Positions 48,517 to 58,261 are shown, numbered from the stretch's first letter. The stretch: DNA of 64,000 bases from an uncultured Lactobacillaceae bacterium (GCA_945285405.1 CALYQJ010000002.1:62001-126000), one strand, 5' to 3'. Made by a program: numbers and translations. The notes: a model not told the origin generated them from the letters alone.

Positions 48517-49751
48517 TAAGTTTGCTCCTTTTTTATATTTTCATTAATTTTACGTGCGGTTAAAGTATCAAATTTTTTTATACGAATCATTTCTGCAACT
48601 ACACGATTAATACTATCTAAACCAACACCCGCATTTAATGCAATAGATTTAGCCTGTAAACGCATATGACCTTCTTGTATCCCATCTGTAACCAAAGCTA
48701 ATAAAGCCGAAAAATTACTTGATAAACCCACAGCCATTAAAACATGACTTAATTCTGTTGAATTATTAGTCTTTAATAATGACAAAAAGTTTCTAGCATC
48801 GGGATGGGTTGAAATTGCCCCACCTACTGTCCCAATAGGCAGATATCCCTTAAAAGTACCGACAAGATTCCCTTTTAATATTTTCCAACAGGTTAATGAG
48901 TATTGCTGGTTTTCAATCAAATAGGCGTTCATTGCAGCATTCACTGCTCGATCATCATTTCCAGTAGCAATTACCGCCCCAATTAAACCGTTCATTACTC
49001 CCTTATTATTTGTAGTAGCTCTAGGTAAATTAAATCGACCGATATCAGATAATTGTTCTATTTTTTTAGCAGCATCGATTCCTATAGTATCTATAGGAAT
49101 CTTAGCTTGTGCTTTAAAAGGTTCTCCAGAAGGTAAATTGGAAAGAATTGCGCTTACTATTTCTCCACCGGTAATTTTTGAGATAACTGGCGCTAATTTT
49201 TCAACAATTGTATCAACCAAGTTAGCACCCATTGCTTCGCCTGTATCAATAATTACAGTAACTACTAATAATTCATTAAAATCATTAAAAGTCAACCTTT
49301 TAATACCACCACCCCGTTTAACTAAATTAGGGACAGCCGATTCACCAATTTGTTTTAATTCAGTTTCTTTTAAACGTAACCGCTTTAAATTTAACGTCAT
49401 TTTGTCTTTACAATTAATAAAAATTTGACCTGAAACTGGAAGCTTTTCTCCAGTTACAATGATGCCTTTATTTTCATTAACATAATGAGTCGCTTTATTT
49501 AAAGCTGCAACAACTGAGGGTTCATAAGTTGCAATTGGTATTAAATACTTTTTACCGTTAACTTTTAATCCTTTAACTAAACCAACAGGTAAATGAAATT
49601 GTGAAATAACATTTTCGGTAAAAATAGATAGTTGTTTTTCATTTAAGTTGAAAGATCTTATTAAATTTTGAGCAATATTTGGTATGACTAATCCTTCATT
49701 GACTAAATTTTGCCAACGTTCCTGGATCCCTAGCTGATAAAATTTTTTCAT
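48516..49751 (-). CDS. mvaA: Hydroxymethylglutaryl-CoA reductase, class II
   Basis: This 411-residue enzyme reduces HMG-CoA to mevalonate. Class II features are visible: the ENVISQFHLPVGL opening, the ENKGIIVTGEK-type loop, MGANLVDTIVEK and the nucleotide-binding GAVIATGNDDRAVNAA, and the C-terminal GHMRLQAKSIALNAG containing the flexible catalytic His. It overlaps thiolase by four bases (ATGA) and mvaS by one. Cofactor preference (NADH versus NADPH) is not obvious. Confidence 0.95.
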   Translation of the reverse strand: MKKFYQLGIQERWQNLVNEGLVIPNIAQNLIRSFNLNEKQLSIFTENVISQFHLPVGLVKGLKVNGKKYLIPIATYEPSVVAALNKATHYVNENKGIIVTGEKLPVSGQIFINCKDKMTLNLKRLRLKETELKQIGESAVPNLVKRGGGIKRLTFNDFNELLVVTVIIDTGEAMGANLVDTIVEKLAPVISKITGGEIVSAILSNLPSGEPFKAQAKIPIDTIGIDAAKKIEQLSDIGRFNLPRATTNNKGVMNGLIGAVIATGNDDRAVNAAMNAYLIENQQYSLTCWKILKGNLVGTFKGYLPIGTVGGAISTHPDARNFLSLLKTNNSTELSHVLMAVGLSSNFSALLALVTDGIQEGHMRLQAKSIALNAGVGLDSINRVVAEMIRIKKFDTLTARKINENIKKEQT

Positions 49752-50860
49752 TGATTATGTACCAAAATTGCGCATGCCATTCCCCCACCAATACATAGAG
49801 AAGCGATGCCAAATTCTAAATTTTTTCGTTTTAAATTATGAACTAAAGTTGTAAGTATCCTTGCACCACTGGCTCCCAAGGGGTGACCTAAAGCAAGACT
49901 ACCACCACTTATATTTAATTTTTCCATCGGTATATTAAGATCTCTAGCCACCGCAATACACTGAGCAGCAAAAGCTTCATTAATTTCAAAAAGATCAATA
50001 TCACTTATTTGTAATTTATTTTTTTTGAGTAATTTCTTTATAGCAAAATAGGGAGCATAACCCATTAATTCTGGTTTAAAACCAACTTCTTGATAATCAA
50101 TAATTTGAGCTAAAGGATCTAAAGAATACTCGTTTATACCATTTTGATTAGCCATTAATAAAAAGCTTGCTCCGTCACTTAAAGGAGCAGCATTACCTGC
50201 AGTAACTGTACCATTAGGTAAAAATACTGGTTTTAAAGTTGCTAACTGTTTTTCACTAGTATCTGGCCTAATACTTTCATCTTTAACTAAATTATTAATA
50301 AATACAACTTCAGAATCAAAATGTCCCTTTTTCCAAGCATTATCTGATTTAAGATGCGAATGTACTGCAAATTCATCTTGATCTTTTCTTGATATTTGAT
50401 ATTTTTGAGCAACATTTTCAGCAGTAATTCCCATATGATAGTGTCTAAAAGGATCAATCAAAGCATCATTTAACAAAGTTGACTTATTTTCTTGACCATA
50501 ATTTGGAGCTTGAGACATACTCTCTGCTCCACCTGCAATCATTAAATTAGCCTCGTTTAATTGCAGCTTTTGTGAAGCCAAATGAACTGCATATAATCCC
50601 GAACCACAAACCATATTAACAGTTTGGGCAGTAGATTCCACACCTAAGCCAGAAGACAGTGCAACCTGACGAGCAATATTTGCTCCAAGACCAGTTTGTA
50701 AAACTGTTCCCATAATTAAAGAATTAGCTACAGTATAAGTTGGTGGAAATTTTTTAATTATACTTTTTCCAAGCTCATGAACAGAAATATTTTGTAAACT
50801 TTTTCCTTTTTTCCCTATAGTAGTTCTTTTAGCACTAATAATATAAACTGTTTTTTTCAT
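49748..50860 (-). CDS. Acetyl-CoA C-acetyltransferase (thiolase)
   Basis: This 370-residue thiolase supplies acetoacetyl-CoA to mvaS. Active residues are Cys85 in NMVCGSGLY, His in GGSLALGHPLGASG and the second Cys in SLCIGGGMACAI. It is about 20 residues shorter than the usual 390, with compact loops and no sign of truncation. It heads the transcript thiolase-mvaA-mvaS, divergent from ccpA, with 109 bases between them up to the longest ccpA ORF. That space contains the cre site. Confidence 0.93.
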   Translation of the reverse strand: MKKTVYIISAKRTTIGKKGKSLQNISVHELGKSIIKKFPPTYTVANSLIMGTVLQTGLGANIARQVALSSGLGVESTAQTVNMVCGSGLYAVHLASQKLQLNEANLMIAGGAESMSQAPNYGQENKSTLLNDALIDPFRHYHMGITAENVAQKYQISRKDQDEFAVHSHLKSDNAWKKGHFDSEVVFINNLVKDESIRPDTSEKQLATLKPVFLPNGTVTAGNAAPLSDGASFLLMANQNGINEYSLDPLAQIIDYQEVGFKPELMGYAPYFAIKKLLKKNKLQISDIDLFEINEAFAAQCIAVARDLNIPMEKLNISGGSLALGHPLGASGARILTTLVHNLKRKNLEFGIASLCIGGGMACAILVHNQ

Positions 50861-50933
50861 AACTTTTATTTTAATAGCAAATAAATTTTTGAGATAATTT
50901 TGAATTATTTTTAAAAAAATTTTATTATTTACT

Positions 50934-50947
50934 TGGAAACGTTTTAT
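50934..50947. promoter_or_regulatory. cre site (CcpA operator) between the mevalonate operon and ccpA
   Basis: TGGAAACGTTTTAT matches the CcpA consensus TGWAARCGYTWWCW around the central CG with minor deviations. It overlaps the likely -35 area of the ccpA promoter (TACAAT -10 at 50966-50971), which fits negative autoregulation. It is 74 bases upstream of thiolase and may affect that promoter as well. Confidence 0.7.
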
Positions 50948-51014
50948 TTTATTTTGAAAATCATGTACAATGAAAAATATTACATTTTTACATAAGATTA
51001 GGAGAAAGAATACA

Positions 51015-52010
51015 ATGCAATCAAAAGTAACAATTTATGATGTAGCAAATGCAGCACATGTTTCAATGGCAACCGTAAGTCGAGTAATGAATAACAATCC
51101 AAAAGTCAAAAAAGAAACAAAGGAACGCGTTTTAAAAGTTATTCATGATTTAAATTACCATCCTAATGCGGTAGCTCAAGGATTAGCTAGTAAAAAAACA
51201 ACAACTATCGGTGTAATTATTCCTGATTTAACCAATTCTTATTTTGCAAATTTAGCTGTAGGAATTGATGATATTGCAATGATGTATAATTATAATATTA
51301 TTTTATCTAACTCAAATGAAGATACTGAAAAGCAAAATAAAATTATTGATAATTTATTAGCAAAACAAGTCGATGGAATCATTTATATGGGTAGAAATCA
51401 AACAGAACACTTCCAAAATGTAATTAAAGAGAGTGACACTGCGGTTGTCCTTGCGGGAACAGTTGATAATCAAAATACTCCTAGCGTTAATATTAATTAT
51501 CGCAAAGCTACTCATGATGCAACTAATTTCTTTTTAAAACAAAAGCAAAAAGTTGCTTTAGTAGTTGACAACACAAATTTTCCAATCAATGCCGAATATC
51601 GAATTCCAGGTTATCGTGATGCACTCAAAGAAAATGATATTAAATTTGATAAAAATTTAATTTTTGAAAATCATAATAGTGATAGTGTTAACAGCTCTAT
51701 TTATAATAATATTTATGAAAGTGGTGCTACTGCTGCAATAGTTGATAATGATGAAACAGCATTACTTCTTTTGAACAAAGGATTTAATTTAGGAAAGAAA
51801 ATTCCTGATGATTTTCAAATTATTAGTAGCAATAATACAATTGTTACTAAATATGGTCGACCAATGATATCCTCTATCACTCAACCGACCTATGATATTG
51901 GTGCGGTTGCAATGCGAATTCTAACTAAAATCATGAATAATGAAGAGGTAAAAGAAAGACATATTTATCTTGATTATGATATTATTCATCGAGGAACAAC
52001 GCGTATTTAA
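51015..52010 (+). CDS. ccpA: Catabolite control protein A
   Basis: This 331-residue LacI/GalR-family regulator has an N-terminal HTH (VTIYDVANAAHVSMATVSRVMN) and hinge GLASKKTTTIGVIIPD matching CcpA closely. With HPr-Ser46-P as co-effector it controls carbon catabolite genes. I use ATG 51015 (MQSKVTIYD), with AGGAG about nine bases upstream; the ORF opens 15 codons earlier without homology. In many Lactobacillaceae ccpA is divergent from pepQ; here the divergent gene is a thiolase. A strong terminator follows. Confidence 0.93.
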   Translation: MQSKVTIYDVANAAHVSMATVSRVMNNNPKVKKETKERVLKVIHDLNYHPNAVAQGLASKKTTTIGVIIPDLTNSYFANLAVGIDDIAMMYNYNIILSNSNEDTEKQNKIIDNLLAKQVDGIIYMGRNQTEHFQNVIKESDTAVVLAGTVDNQNTPSVNINYRKATHDATNFFLKQKQKVALVVDNTNFPINAEYRIPGYRDALKENDIKFDKNLIFENHNSDSVNSSIYNNIYESGATAAIVDNDETALLLLNKGFNLGKKIPDDFQIISSNNTIVTKYGRPMISSITQPTYDIGAVAMRILTKIMNNEEVKERHIYLDYDIIHRGTTRI

Positions 52011-52014
52011 AAAT

Positions 52015-52055
52015 AAAAAGCCTTGAGGAACCTAAGTTCTTCAGGGCTTTTTATT
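52015..52055. terminator. Bidirectional terminator between ccpA and the DUF975 gene
   Basis: AAAAAGCC-TTGAGGAAC pairs with GTTCTTCAG-GGCTTTTT around a four-base loop. A GC-containing stem of about 16 bp has T runs on both strands. Confidence 0.85.
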
Positions 52056-52074
52056 ATACTCCATAAAAATATTT

Positions 52075-52830
52075 TTACTCACTGGCTTCAACAATACCTT
52101 TAGACAATTCGTTATAAAAAGCTGCATAAGTTGCTTTTTTATAAGGTATAAGCCAAATATGACCAATTCCTAAACAAATAGATGATAAAATTTCCCATCC
52201 AATAAAACTCAATTGTAAACAAAATAACCGCCATTTATGACCATTCATTAATTCCTTGCTTTTAGTGATACAATCTAAATAAAAAATGTTACCGTTAGGA
52301 TCAGTATCAGCAATATCTTTAAAAATATATTGTGCTTGAGAATAAGAATATGTCTTAATAAAACCAGGAATTATTAAAAGTAAAAGCCAAATATAAACAA
52401 ATATAGCGGTTAATCTATTAACTACGATATTACCTATAAGATAATTTTTACTAAAAATAGTAAAAGACTTTTTAAAAGTAACATTACTTTCTTCTTTTTT
52501 CCTTAACCAATCAATCGTGGTATAAACAATACCCGATTCAAATAAAACTGTTATTTTTGAAAACACAAAATTAAAAGAACCCAACATTATAATTGTTAGA
52601 AAAACATTTGACATATATCTTTGTTGTACTGGAAAATTATCATCTAGTATAAATATTATAGATGGTATAAAAAGTAAGAAATAGATAGTTGTAGTAACTT
52701 TAAAAAATATTGGAATTAAATTTAATTTAATCGCATCAATCCATTTACCCCGATATAATTCTTTCGCCTCACTTTTTAATTGAGCCCTTGTTTTCCATTT
52801 TACTTCTTGCATAATTTTATTTTCTCCCAT
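52075..52830 (-). CDS. DUF975 family membrane protein
   Basis: This 251-residue integral membrane protein has the DUF975 opening KTRAQLKSEAKELYRGKW, followed by about five hydrophobic segments. The family is widespread in lactic acid bacteria and of unknown function. The first ATG (52828-52830) and a second at 52810-52812 (MQEVKW) are both possible. GGGAG lies 11 bases before the second, so the shorter form (52075-52812) is plausible. A promoter and a long hairpin precede it. Confidence 0.82.
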   Translation of the reverse strand: MGENKIMQEVKWKTRAQLKSEAKELYRGKWIDAIKLNLIPIFFKVTTTIYFLLFIPSIIFILDDNFPVQQRYMSNVFLTIIMLGSFNFVFSKITVLFESGIVYTTIDWLRKKEESNVTFKKSFTIFSKNYLIGNIVVNRLTAIFVYIWLLLLIIPGFIKTYSYSQAQYIFKDIADTDPNGNIFYLDCITKSKELMNGHKWRLFCLQLSFIGWEILSSICLGIGHIWLIPYKKATYAAFYNELSKGIVEASE

Positions 52831-52838
52831 AAATTATA

Positions 52839-52879
52839 ATGATTTTTTATTATTTAAGTATTAAATAATAAAAAATCAT
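52839..52879. repeat. Perfect 19-bp inverted repeat upstream of the DUF975 gene
   Basis: ATGATTTTTTATTATTTAA (52839-52857) and its exact complement (52861-52879) flank a three-base loop. If transcribed from the promoter at 52890-52918, it forms a hairpin ending close to the ribosome site. It may also end the upstream PBP1A transcript, although no long T run follows. Confidence 0.7.
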
Positions 52880-52889
52880 ACATAATAAG

Positions 52890-52918
52890 ATAATAACAAC
52901 TAAATTATACAAAGTCAA
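52890..52918 (-). promoter_or_regulatory. Candidate promoter of the DUF975 gene
   Basis: Minus strand TTGACT (52918-52913), a 17-base spacer and TATTAT (52895-52890). Both boxes are close to consensus. The predicted start at about 52883 would place the 19-bp hairpin at the very 5' end of the mRNA. Confidence 0.55.
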
Positions 52919-52935
52919 TGGTAATTCTTATTAAA

Positions 52936-55665
52936 TTACTGGCCATTTGATTGATTTTGATTTGAATTATCTTCATAACCCTGCCCAGTGTTATTGTTAT
53001 CATTTGAATTATTAATTTGGTTACCTGAGTTAGAATTTTGGGTATTCGAGTAAATATTACTATTCCCAGATTGTTCAGGATAATTTGTAATACCACTGTT
53101 ATTATTTTGCCCAACAGAACTACTATTATTATTAAAATTATTTGAATAATAATTATTATATGTCTGCCGATAATAATTGTTATACTCTAAAGCTTGAGTA
53201 TATTGAGGACGTGGAGGTTCATAATAAGTAAAATAAACTTTAGGATTGCTGTTATCATAGGTCATATTTTTAGTAGCCCTAGAAACAATTCCATAACCAT
53301 TTCTTTGACCAAAGTAATTAGACCAAAATAAGCGATAATCACTAGCATATCCTCCAATACCAAAATCAGAAGTTAAATTTTGGGGGCTACCTTGAGCATA
53401 AAGGCTAGTTACTTGATTACCCCTTATCGTAAGATTACTAGATCCAGTATTTAATGTTCCCGGAAAGGTACCTGTACTTTTAAGAACCGCATATTCCTTA
53501 ACATTATTCGGTTTATTTTTATTTTCACCTAATTTTAATAAATTAGGTTCTTTTTCATATATATTGTTTAAAATCCTAGCAACTAATCTTAAATTCGATT
53601 TAGAATCTGCCTCAGATAAATTATAAGAATGACCATAAAGATTATCATAGCCAATCCAAGAAGAAACTGTTATTCCTGGTGTTGAACCAGTAAACCAATA
53701 ATCGTGATTATCATTACTTGTTCCCGTTTTGCCGTATAATTTATTAGCATCAAATTCAAGATTATTACTCAAATATTCCGCTGTACCTTCTGTAACTACA
53801 TCTCCTAACATTTTTCGTACAATATAGGCTGTAGAATTAGAAAATACCTTTTGGGTCTTTACTTTATGCTCATAAATTATTCTACCAGTTGGATCTAAAA
53901 TTTTATCTATTAAAAAAGGCTTTTGATATTCACCATCATTAGCAAAAGTTGCATAAGCTGCTGCCACTTGTAACGGTGAGAAGCCGCTTTTCAGTCCTCC
54001 TAGAGAAATTCCTAATTCATTGTATTCAGAATTAGTAAGTTTTAAATTCATTTTATCTAAATAATTTCTACCAAAACTACTATTTTTATCAAGAAGTTTT
54101 TGATATAAATTAACCGTCGCAACATTATAAGATTGAGCTAAAGCTTCGGTAGCAGAAACAAAACGATTTTGAAAAGTCTGATCATAATCACTTGGTGCAT
54201 AATTACCATATTTAACAGGAAAGTCGGCAATCACAGATCGTGAACCAATAATACCCTGATCAATTGCTGGACCATAAACCAATAATGGCTTTATTGAAGA
54301 ACCTGGTGAACGACGATTATTAAAAGCATGATTAAATTCATTAACCGCAAAGTCAACTCCCCCAGTGAATCCTAAAATTGCTCCATTACTATTATTTAAA
54401 ATAACTGTGCCGTTTTGAACTGGCTCTTTTAACTCAACAAAATTATTTTTTTCCTGATCATAAATTTCATCTGTATGAGTTTCACTAAAAAGATCATGAG
54501 TATTAACTAAAACTTCATTTAGATTATGATTAATTTTTTGATTAAGCGTTGAATAAACTTTATACCCATTTTGAGATAATTTTAATTTAGCCATCGATAG
54601 ATAACGCTGATAAATTATATCTTTTGTTGTTTCCGGATTAATATCATCATCTTTCATTAAAGTTTCTGCTAAAATATTTTGAGCTTCCTCACGCACAGCA
54701 CTGTAAGCGTAACCTGAATTAACAACATGATAATTAGAGTTAGCAGCAGGTAAAAAAGCACTTCTTAAATTTTCATTTATAGCTTGTTGATATTGCTTTT
54801 CGGTTAATTTACCATCACGATACATTCTAAAAAGTACAATTTTACTGCGTTTTAAACCAAATTTTACAGTACTTGGATTAACCTTACCATTTAAATCAAA
54901 GGGAGTATAGGCATAAGGGCTTTGAACTAAACCAACAATAAATGCCGCTTGAGCGATAGATAGATCACGAGGTGATTTACCAAAAATACCAAGACTAGCA
55001 GCTCCAATACCACTTATATTTTCTCCTTTATTATTTCTTCCAAAAGGAGCAGTGTTTAAATATGAAGTTAAAACATCATCTTTAGTAAAAAATTTATTAA
55101 CGCGCAATGCTAGAAAAATTTCTGTAGCCTTACGCTTAAAAGTAGTTTCAGATGATAAAATTTGCATTTTAACTAATTGCTGTGTAATAGTCGATCCCCC
55201 ATTACGAGTTCCGATTCCAGAAACATCTGCTAAAGCCGCTCGTATTACAGCACGTGGCATTATTCCATGATGCTGATAAAAATCTTCATCCTCAGAAGCA
55301 ACAATAGCTTTTTTTACCCAGGGGGAAATATCCTTAGATTTCACTTTATAGCTCACAATATTTGATTTAATTTCGCCTAAAGTTGATTTATCTGCATAAT
55401 AAAGAATTGAATTTTGGTTAACATCATGAATTAATTTATCCATCTCCCCAACAGTTGGAATGTCCTCATGACTAATAATTGAAGCAACATAACCCATTCC
55501 AATGCCAAAAAGAAGACCAAAAGCCAAAATTCCCCACGCTAATAGATTTAAAACTACTTTTCGAGTAATTTGTAAGCCCAGATCAAAAGCATGCAAAACA
55601 CTTTTACGATCGATATTTTTCAAAAGGATGTTAAATCTTTTAAGATCTTCTTTTAGATTTTTCAT
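52936..55665 (-). CDS. Class A penicillin-binding protein PBP1A
   Basis: This 909-residue bifunctional peptidoglycan synthase has a cytoplasmic N-terminus and one membrane segment (about 38-64). The GT51 glycosyltransferase carries catalytic Glu125 in ASEDEDFYQHHG and GGSTITQQLVK. The transpeptidase has SxxK (SSIKP, Ser about 456), SYN (about 508) and KTGTS (about 648). The last about 90 residues are Asn/Ser/Tyr/Gly-rich low complexity of unknown use. It stands alone between rlmB and the DUF975 gene, not beside recU as in many Firmicutes. Confidence 0.93.
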   Translation of the reverse strand: MKNLKEDLKRFNILLKNIDRKSVLHAFDLGLQITRKVVLNLLAWGILAFGLLFGIGMGYVASIISHEDIPTVGEMDKLIHDVNQNSILYYADKSTLGEIKSNIVSYKVKSKDISPWVKKAIVASEDEDFYQHHGIMPRAVIRAALADVSGIGTRNGGSTITQQLVKMQILSSETTFKRKATEIFLALRVNKFFTKDDVLTSYLNTAPFGRNNKGENISGIGAASLGIFGKSPRDLSIAQAAFIVGLVQSPYAYTPFDLNGKVNPSTVKFGLKRSKIVLFRMYRDGKLTEKQYQQAINENLRSAFLPAANSNYHVVNSGYAYSAVREEAQNILAETLMKDDDINPETTKDIIYQRYLSMAKLKLSQNGYKVYSTLNQKINHNLNEVLVNTHDLFSETHTDEIYDQEKNNFVELKEPVQNGTVILNNSNGAILGFTGGVDFAVNEFNHAFNNRRSPGSSIKPLLVYGPAIDQGIIGSRSVIADFPVKYGNYAPSDYDQTFQNRFVSATEALAQSYNVATVNLYQKLLDKNSSFGRNYLDKMNLKLTNSEYNELGISLGGLKSGFSPLQVAAAYATFANDGEYQKPFLIDKILDPTGRIIYEHKVKTQKVFSNSTAYIVRKMLGDVVTEGTAEYLSNNLEFDANKLYGKTGTSNDNHDYWFTGSTPGITVSSWIGYDNLYGHSYNLSEADSKSNLRLVARILNNIYEKEPNLLKLGENKNKPNNVKEYAVLKSTGTFPGTLNTGSSNLTIRGNQVTSLYAQGSPQNLTSDFGIGGYASDYRLFWSNYFGQRNGYGIVSRATKNMTYDNSNPKVYFTYYEPPRPQYTQALEYNNYYRQTYNNYYSNNFNNNSSSVGQNNNSGITNYPEQSGNSNIYSNTQNSNSGNQINNSNDNNNTGQGYEDNSNQNQSNGQ

Positions 55666-55688
55666 AATTAATATAAACTATCTTTAAG

Positions 55689-56432
55689 TTATTTTAATTG
55701 CCGTTTAGATGAGGCCAACATTAATAATGCGCCACCAGCAACACTAGCGTTGAGACTACTAACATGGCCAACCATTGGTATTTCAATGAATTCATCCACT
55801 TGTTTTCTTATTCCAGAAGATATTCCTTTCCCTTCATTCCCAACAATTAAACAAATTTTACCATTTACTCGCCAATCTAACCAATTTGTCCCTTTCATAT
55901 CTGCACCAAAAAACCAAAAACCTAAAGATTTTAGCTTTTTAATTGCTGAACTTAAATTAACTACTCGAACTATTGGCATAAATGATAATGCTCCAGTTGA
56001 AGCTTTCCAAACAAAATTATTGACTTGTACACTACGTCTTTGGGGAATAATAATTCCTTCCACTCCAGCAGCATCAGCGGTCCTTATTAAGGATCCAAAA
56101 TTATGCGGATCCATAATATTATCCAAAATTAATAGAAAATTTGCCTCTTTTAAATCAGTCAACTTTGCATATCCAAAAGGAGCACTATCTAAAACAACCC
56201 CTTGGTGAGAATGTTGGTCAGTTAGTTTATCAAGTTTAATTTTAGGTACAAATTTAATTAAAATTTTCTTTTCATTAGCAATTCGAATTAAATCAGTAAA
56301 ATATTCACCTTTCAAATCTTTTTGAACCAATAACTGATTAATTTTATTAGCAGGTATCTGTTTTAAAGCATTTATCACTGCATGTCTTCCATAAATCTGG
56401 TCTTTTGATGTTAATTGATCTTTTTCTACCAC
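55689..56432 (-). CDS. rlmB: 23S rRNA (guanosine-2'-O)-methyltransferase RlmB
   Basis: This 247-residue SPOUT methyltransferase of the TrmH/RlmB group has an N-terminal substrate-binding domain opening IYGRHAVINAL. The knot region DNIMDPHNFGSLIRTADAAG, the VGNEGKGIS motif and the C-terminal IPMVGHVSSLNASVAGGALL are intact. It is 11 bases from mrnC and completes the conserved gltX-cysS-mrnC-rlmB block. Methylation of G2251 is the family function; Bacillus paralogues also modify tRNA, so the target is not proven. Confidence 0.92.
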   Translation of the reverse strand: MVEKDQLTSKDQIYGRHAVINALKQIPANKINQLLVQKDLKGEYFTDLIRIANEKKILIKFVPKIKLDKLTDQHSHQGVVLDSAPFGYAKLTDLKEANFLLILDNIMDPHNFGSLIRTADAAGVEGIIIPQRRSVQVNNFVWKASTGALSFMPIVRVVNLSSAIKKLKSLGFWFFGADMKGTNWLDWRVNGKICLIVGNEGKGISSGIRKQVDEFIEIPMVGHVSSLNASVAGGALLMLASSKRQLK

Positions 56433-56443
56433 TATATGCCACC

Positions 56444-56845
56444 CTATTGTACTATTTTAACATGGTCATGATTTTTAAAGCAAAAAGTCATCAATTGATT
56501 TATTCGCTCATCCTGTCCTTGAATTTTTAAGTAGCCAAAAAGGGCTTCAAAGCCTGTAGATATCCGATAGACTAAAATATTAGTATTTTTAGCATGTGTA
56601 TGACTTTTGGCATTTCTACCCAATCTAAATGCCGCTAATTCATTAGAAGTTAGGATATTTCTGGAATTCATCAATTCCCAAAATGCTGCTTGAGCTTTAG
56701 CCGAAACATAGCTTTGAGATAAATGGTAAAGTTCATTTACTTTTACTTGATAATTAGTAACTAGATAAAAGCGAACTCTTTCTTCAATAACAGCATCACC
56801 TAAATAAGCTAGTGTCAAACCATTCATTTGATTCAAATTTGTCAT
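56444..56845 (-). CDS. mrnC: Mini-ribonuclease III
   Basis: This 133-residue RNase III-domain protein lacks a double-strand RNA-binding domain, the feature of mini-RNase III, which matures 23S rRNA ends. The catalytic stretch LAYLGDAVIEERVR (about 12-25) and the second acidic helix TGFEALFGYL are visible. It overlaps cysS by four bases. Length and context match the family exactly. Confidence 0.93.
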   Translation of the reverse strand: MTNLNQMNGLTLAYLGDAVIEERVRFYLVTNYQVKVNELYHLSQSYVSAKAQAAFWELMNSRNILTSNELAAFRLGRNAKSHTHAKNTNILVYRISTGFEALFGYLKIQGQDERINQLMTFCFKNHDHVKIVQ

Positions 56846-58251
56846 TTTTTGCGATACTTAGTTCCTTTACTAGTGTCTTCAATAGAAATGCCTTTTTGTA
56901 TTAGTTCATCACGCAATTTATCACTAAGGGCAAAATTTTTTGATTTTCTTGCAGCATCACGTTGGTTAATCAATGATATAACTTCTGGGTCCGTAATTTC
57001 ATCAGTTTTAAGTTCTTGAATTCCCAAAATCTGTAACCAAATAATCAAATTTTCTTTAATTTCTTTTAAATTGTTATAATTTTTAACTATTCCTATCACA
57101 CTTTTATTTAGCCACTTTAAATAATCAAAAATAACTGTCAATGCATTTTGAACGTTAAAATCATCATCCATAGCTTTTTTAAATTGATGCTCAAATTGCT
57201 GAATCTGTTTAGTTATATTTGAAGATTCTTCATCTTTAGATGCTGATTCTATTGCTTGATTTAAATTATAGATGCCATTCATGATTCTTTGATAATTTCG
57301 CTGTGCTTGAACAATTTGTTCCATACCATAAGGTAATGGTTTACGATAATTAGTTTGCACTAAAAAAAAGCGTAAAAAATTTGGTTCATATTTTTTTAAC
57401 GCTTCATGAAGAGTTAAAAAATTGCCAGCTGATTTACTCATTTTTTCATCGTCATTAACCGTAACGAAGGCATTATGTAACCAATATTTGACAAATTTTT
57501 CTCCCGTTTCAGCTTCACTTTGTGCTCTTTCATTCTCATGATGAGGAAATTTTAAATCTTCTCCACCACCATGAATATCAATTGTATTTCCTAATTCAGA
57601 TATAGCCATCACTGAACATTCAATATGCCAACCGGGTCTTCCTGGACCAAAGGGAGAGTTCCAATATATTTCATCATCTACCCGACCTTTCCAGAGAGCA
57701 AAATCTAATGGATCTTTTTTACGCTTCTGTTCAAGCTCATTTGTATGCTCACTTGCTCCCACCATCAATTCATTTAAACTTTGATCTGAAAGTTTTCCAT
57801 AACTTACAAATTTACGGGTATGAAAATAAACATCTCCCCCACTTTGATAAGCATATCCTGAATTAATTAAATGCTTAATAAATTCAATAATTTTAGAAAT
57901 ATAACTTGTAGCACGAGGTCGAACTGTTGCAGGCATAACATTAAGTTTTTTAATTTCATCATTATAGAAACCAATATAACGATCAGCTAATTCTTTAACA
58001 CTAATATTCTCTTTAGCTGCTCTTCGAATCATTTTATCATCAACATCTGTAAAATTTGATACAAATCTTACCTTATAACCGGAGTAGATTAAATAACGTC
58101 GAATTGTATCAAAAGCTACAGCTGAACGTGCATTACCAATATGGATATAATTATAAACCGTTGGACCACAAACATACATTGTGACCTTAGGAGGAAATAA
58201 TGGGACAAATATTTCTTTTTTTCGCGTTAGGGTATTATAAACTTTTAGCAA
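56842..58251 (-). CDS. cysS: Cysteine--tRNA ligase
   Basis: This 469-residue class I synthetase has HIGH-type motif HIGNARS (within CGPTVYNYIHIGNARSAVAFD), zinc ligands including Cys in the GWHIECS region, and KMSKS signature DDEKMSKSAGN. It is separated from gltX by 10 bases. There is no T-box leader, so expression follows the upstream transcript. Confidence 0.96.
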   Translation of the reverse strand: MLKVYNTLTRKKEIFVPLFPPKVTMYVCGPTVYNYIHIGNARSAVAFDTIRRYLIYSGYKVRFVSNFTDVDDKMIRRAAKENISVKELADRYIGFYNDEIKKLNVMPATVRPRATSYISKIIEFIKHLINSGYAYQSGGDVYFHTRKFVSYGKLSDQSLNELMVGASEHTNELEQKRKKDPLDFALWKGRVDDEIYWNSPFGPGRPGWHIECSVMAISELGNTIDIHGGGEDLKFPHHENERAQSEAETGEKFVKYWLHNAFVTVNDDEKMSKSAGNFLTLHEALKKYEPNFLRFFLVQTNYRKPLPYGMEQIVQAQRNYQRIMNGIYNLNQAIESASKDEESSNITKQIQQFEHQFKKAMDDDFNVQNALTVIFDYLKWLNKSVIGIVKNYNNLKEIKENLIIWLQILGIQELKTDEITDPEVISLINQRDAARKSKNFALSDKLRDELIQKGISIEDTSKGTKYRKK

Positions 58252-58261
58252 TAATTTTCCT

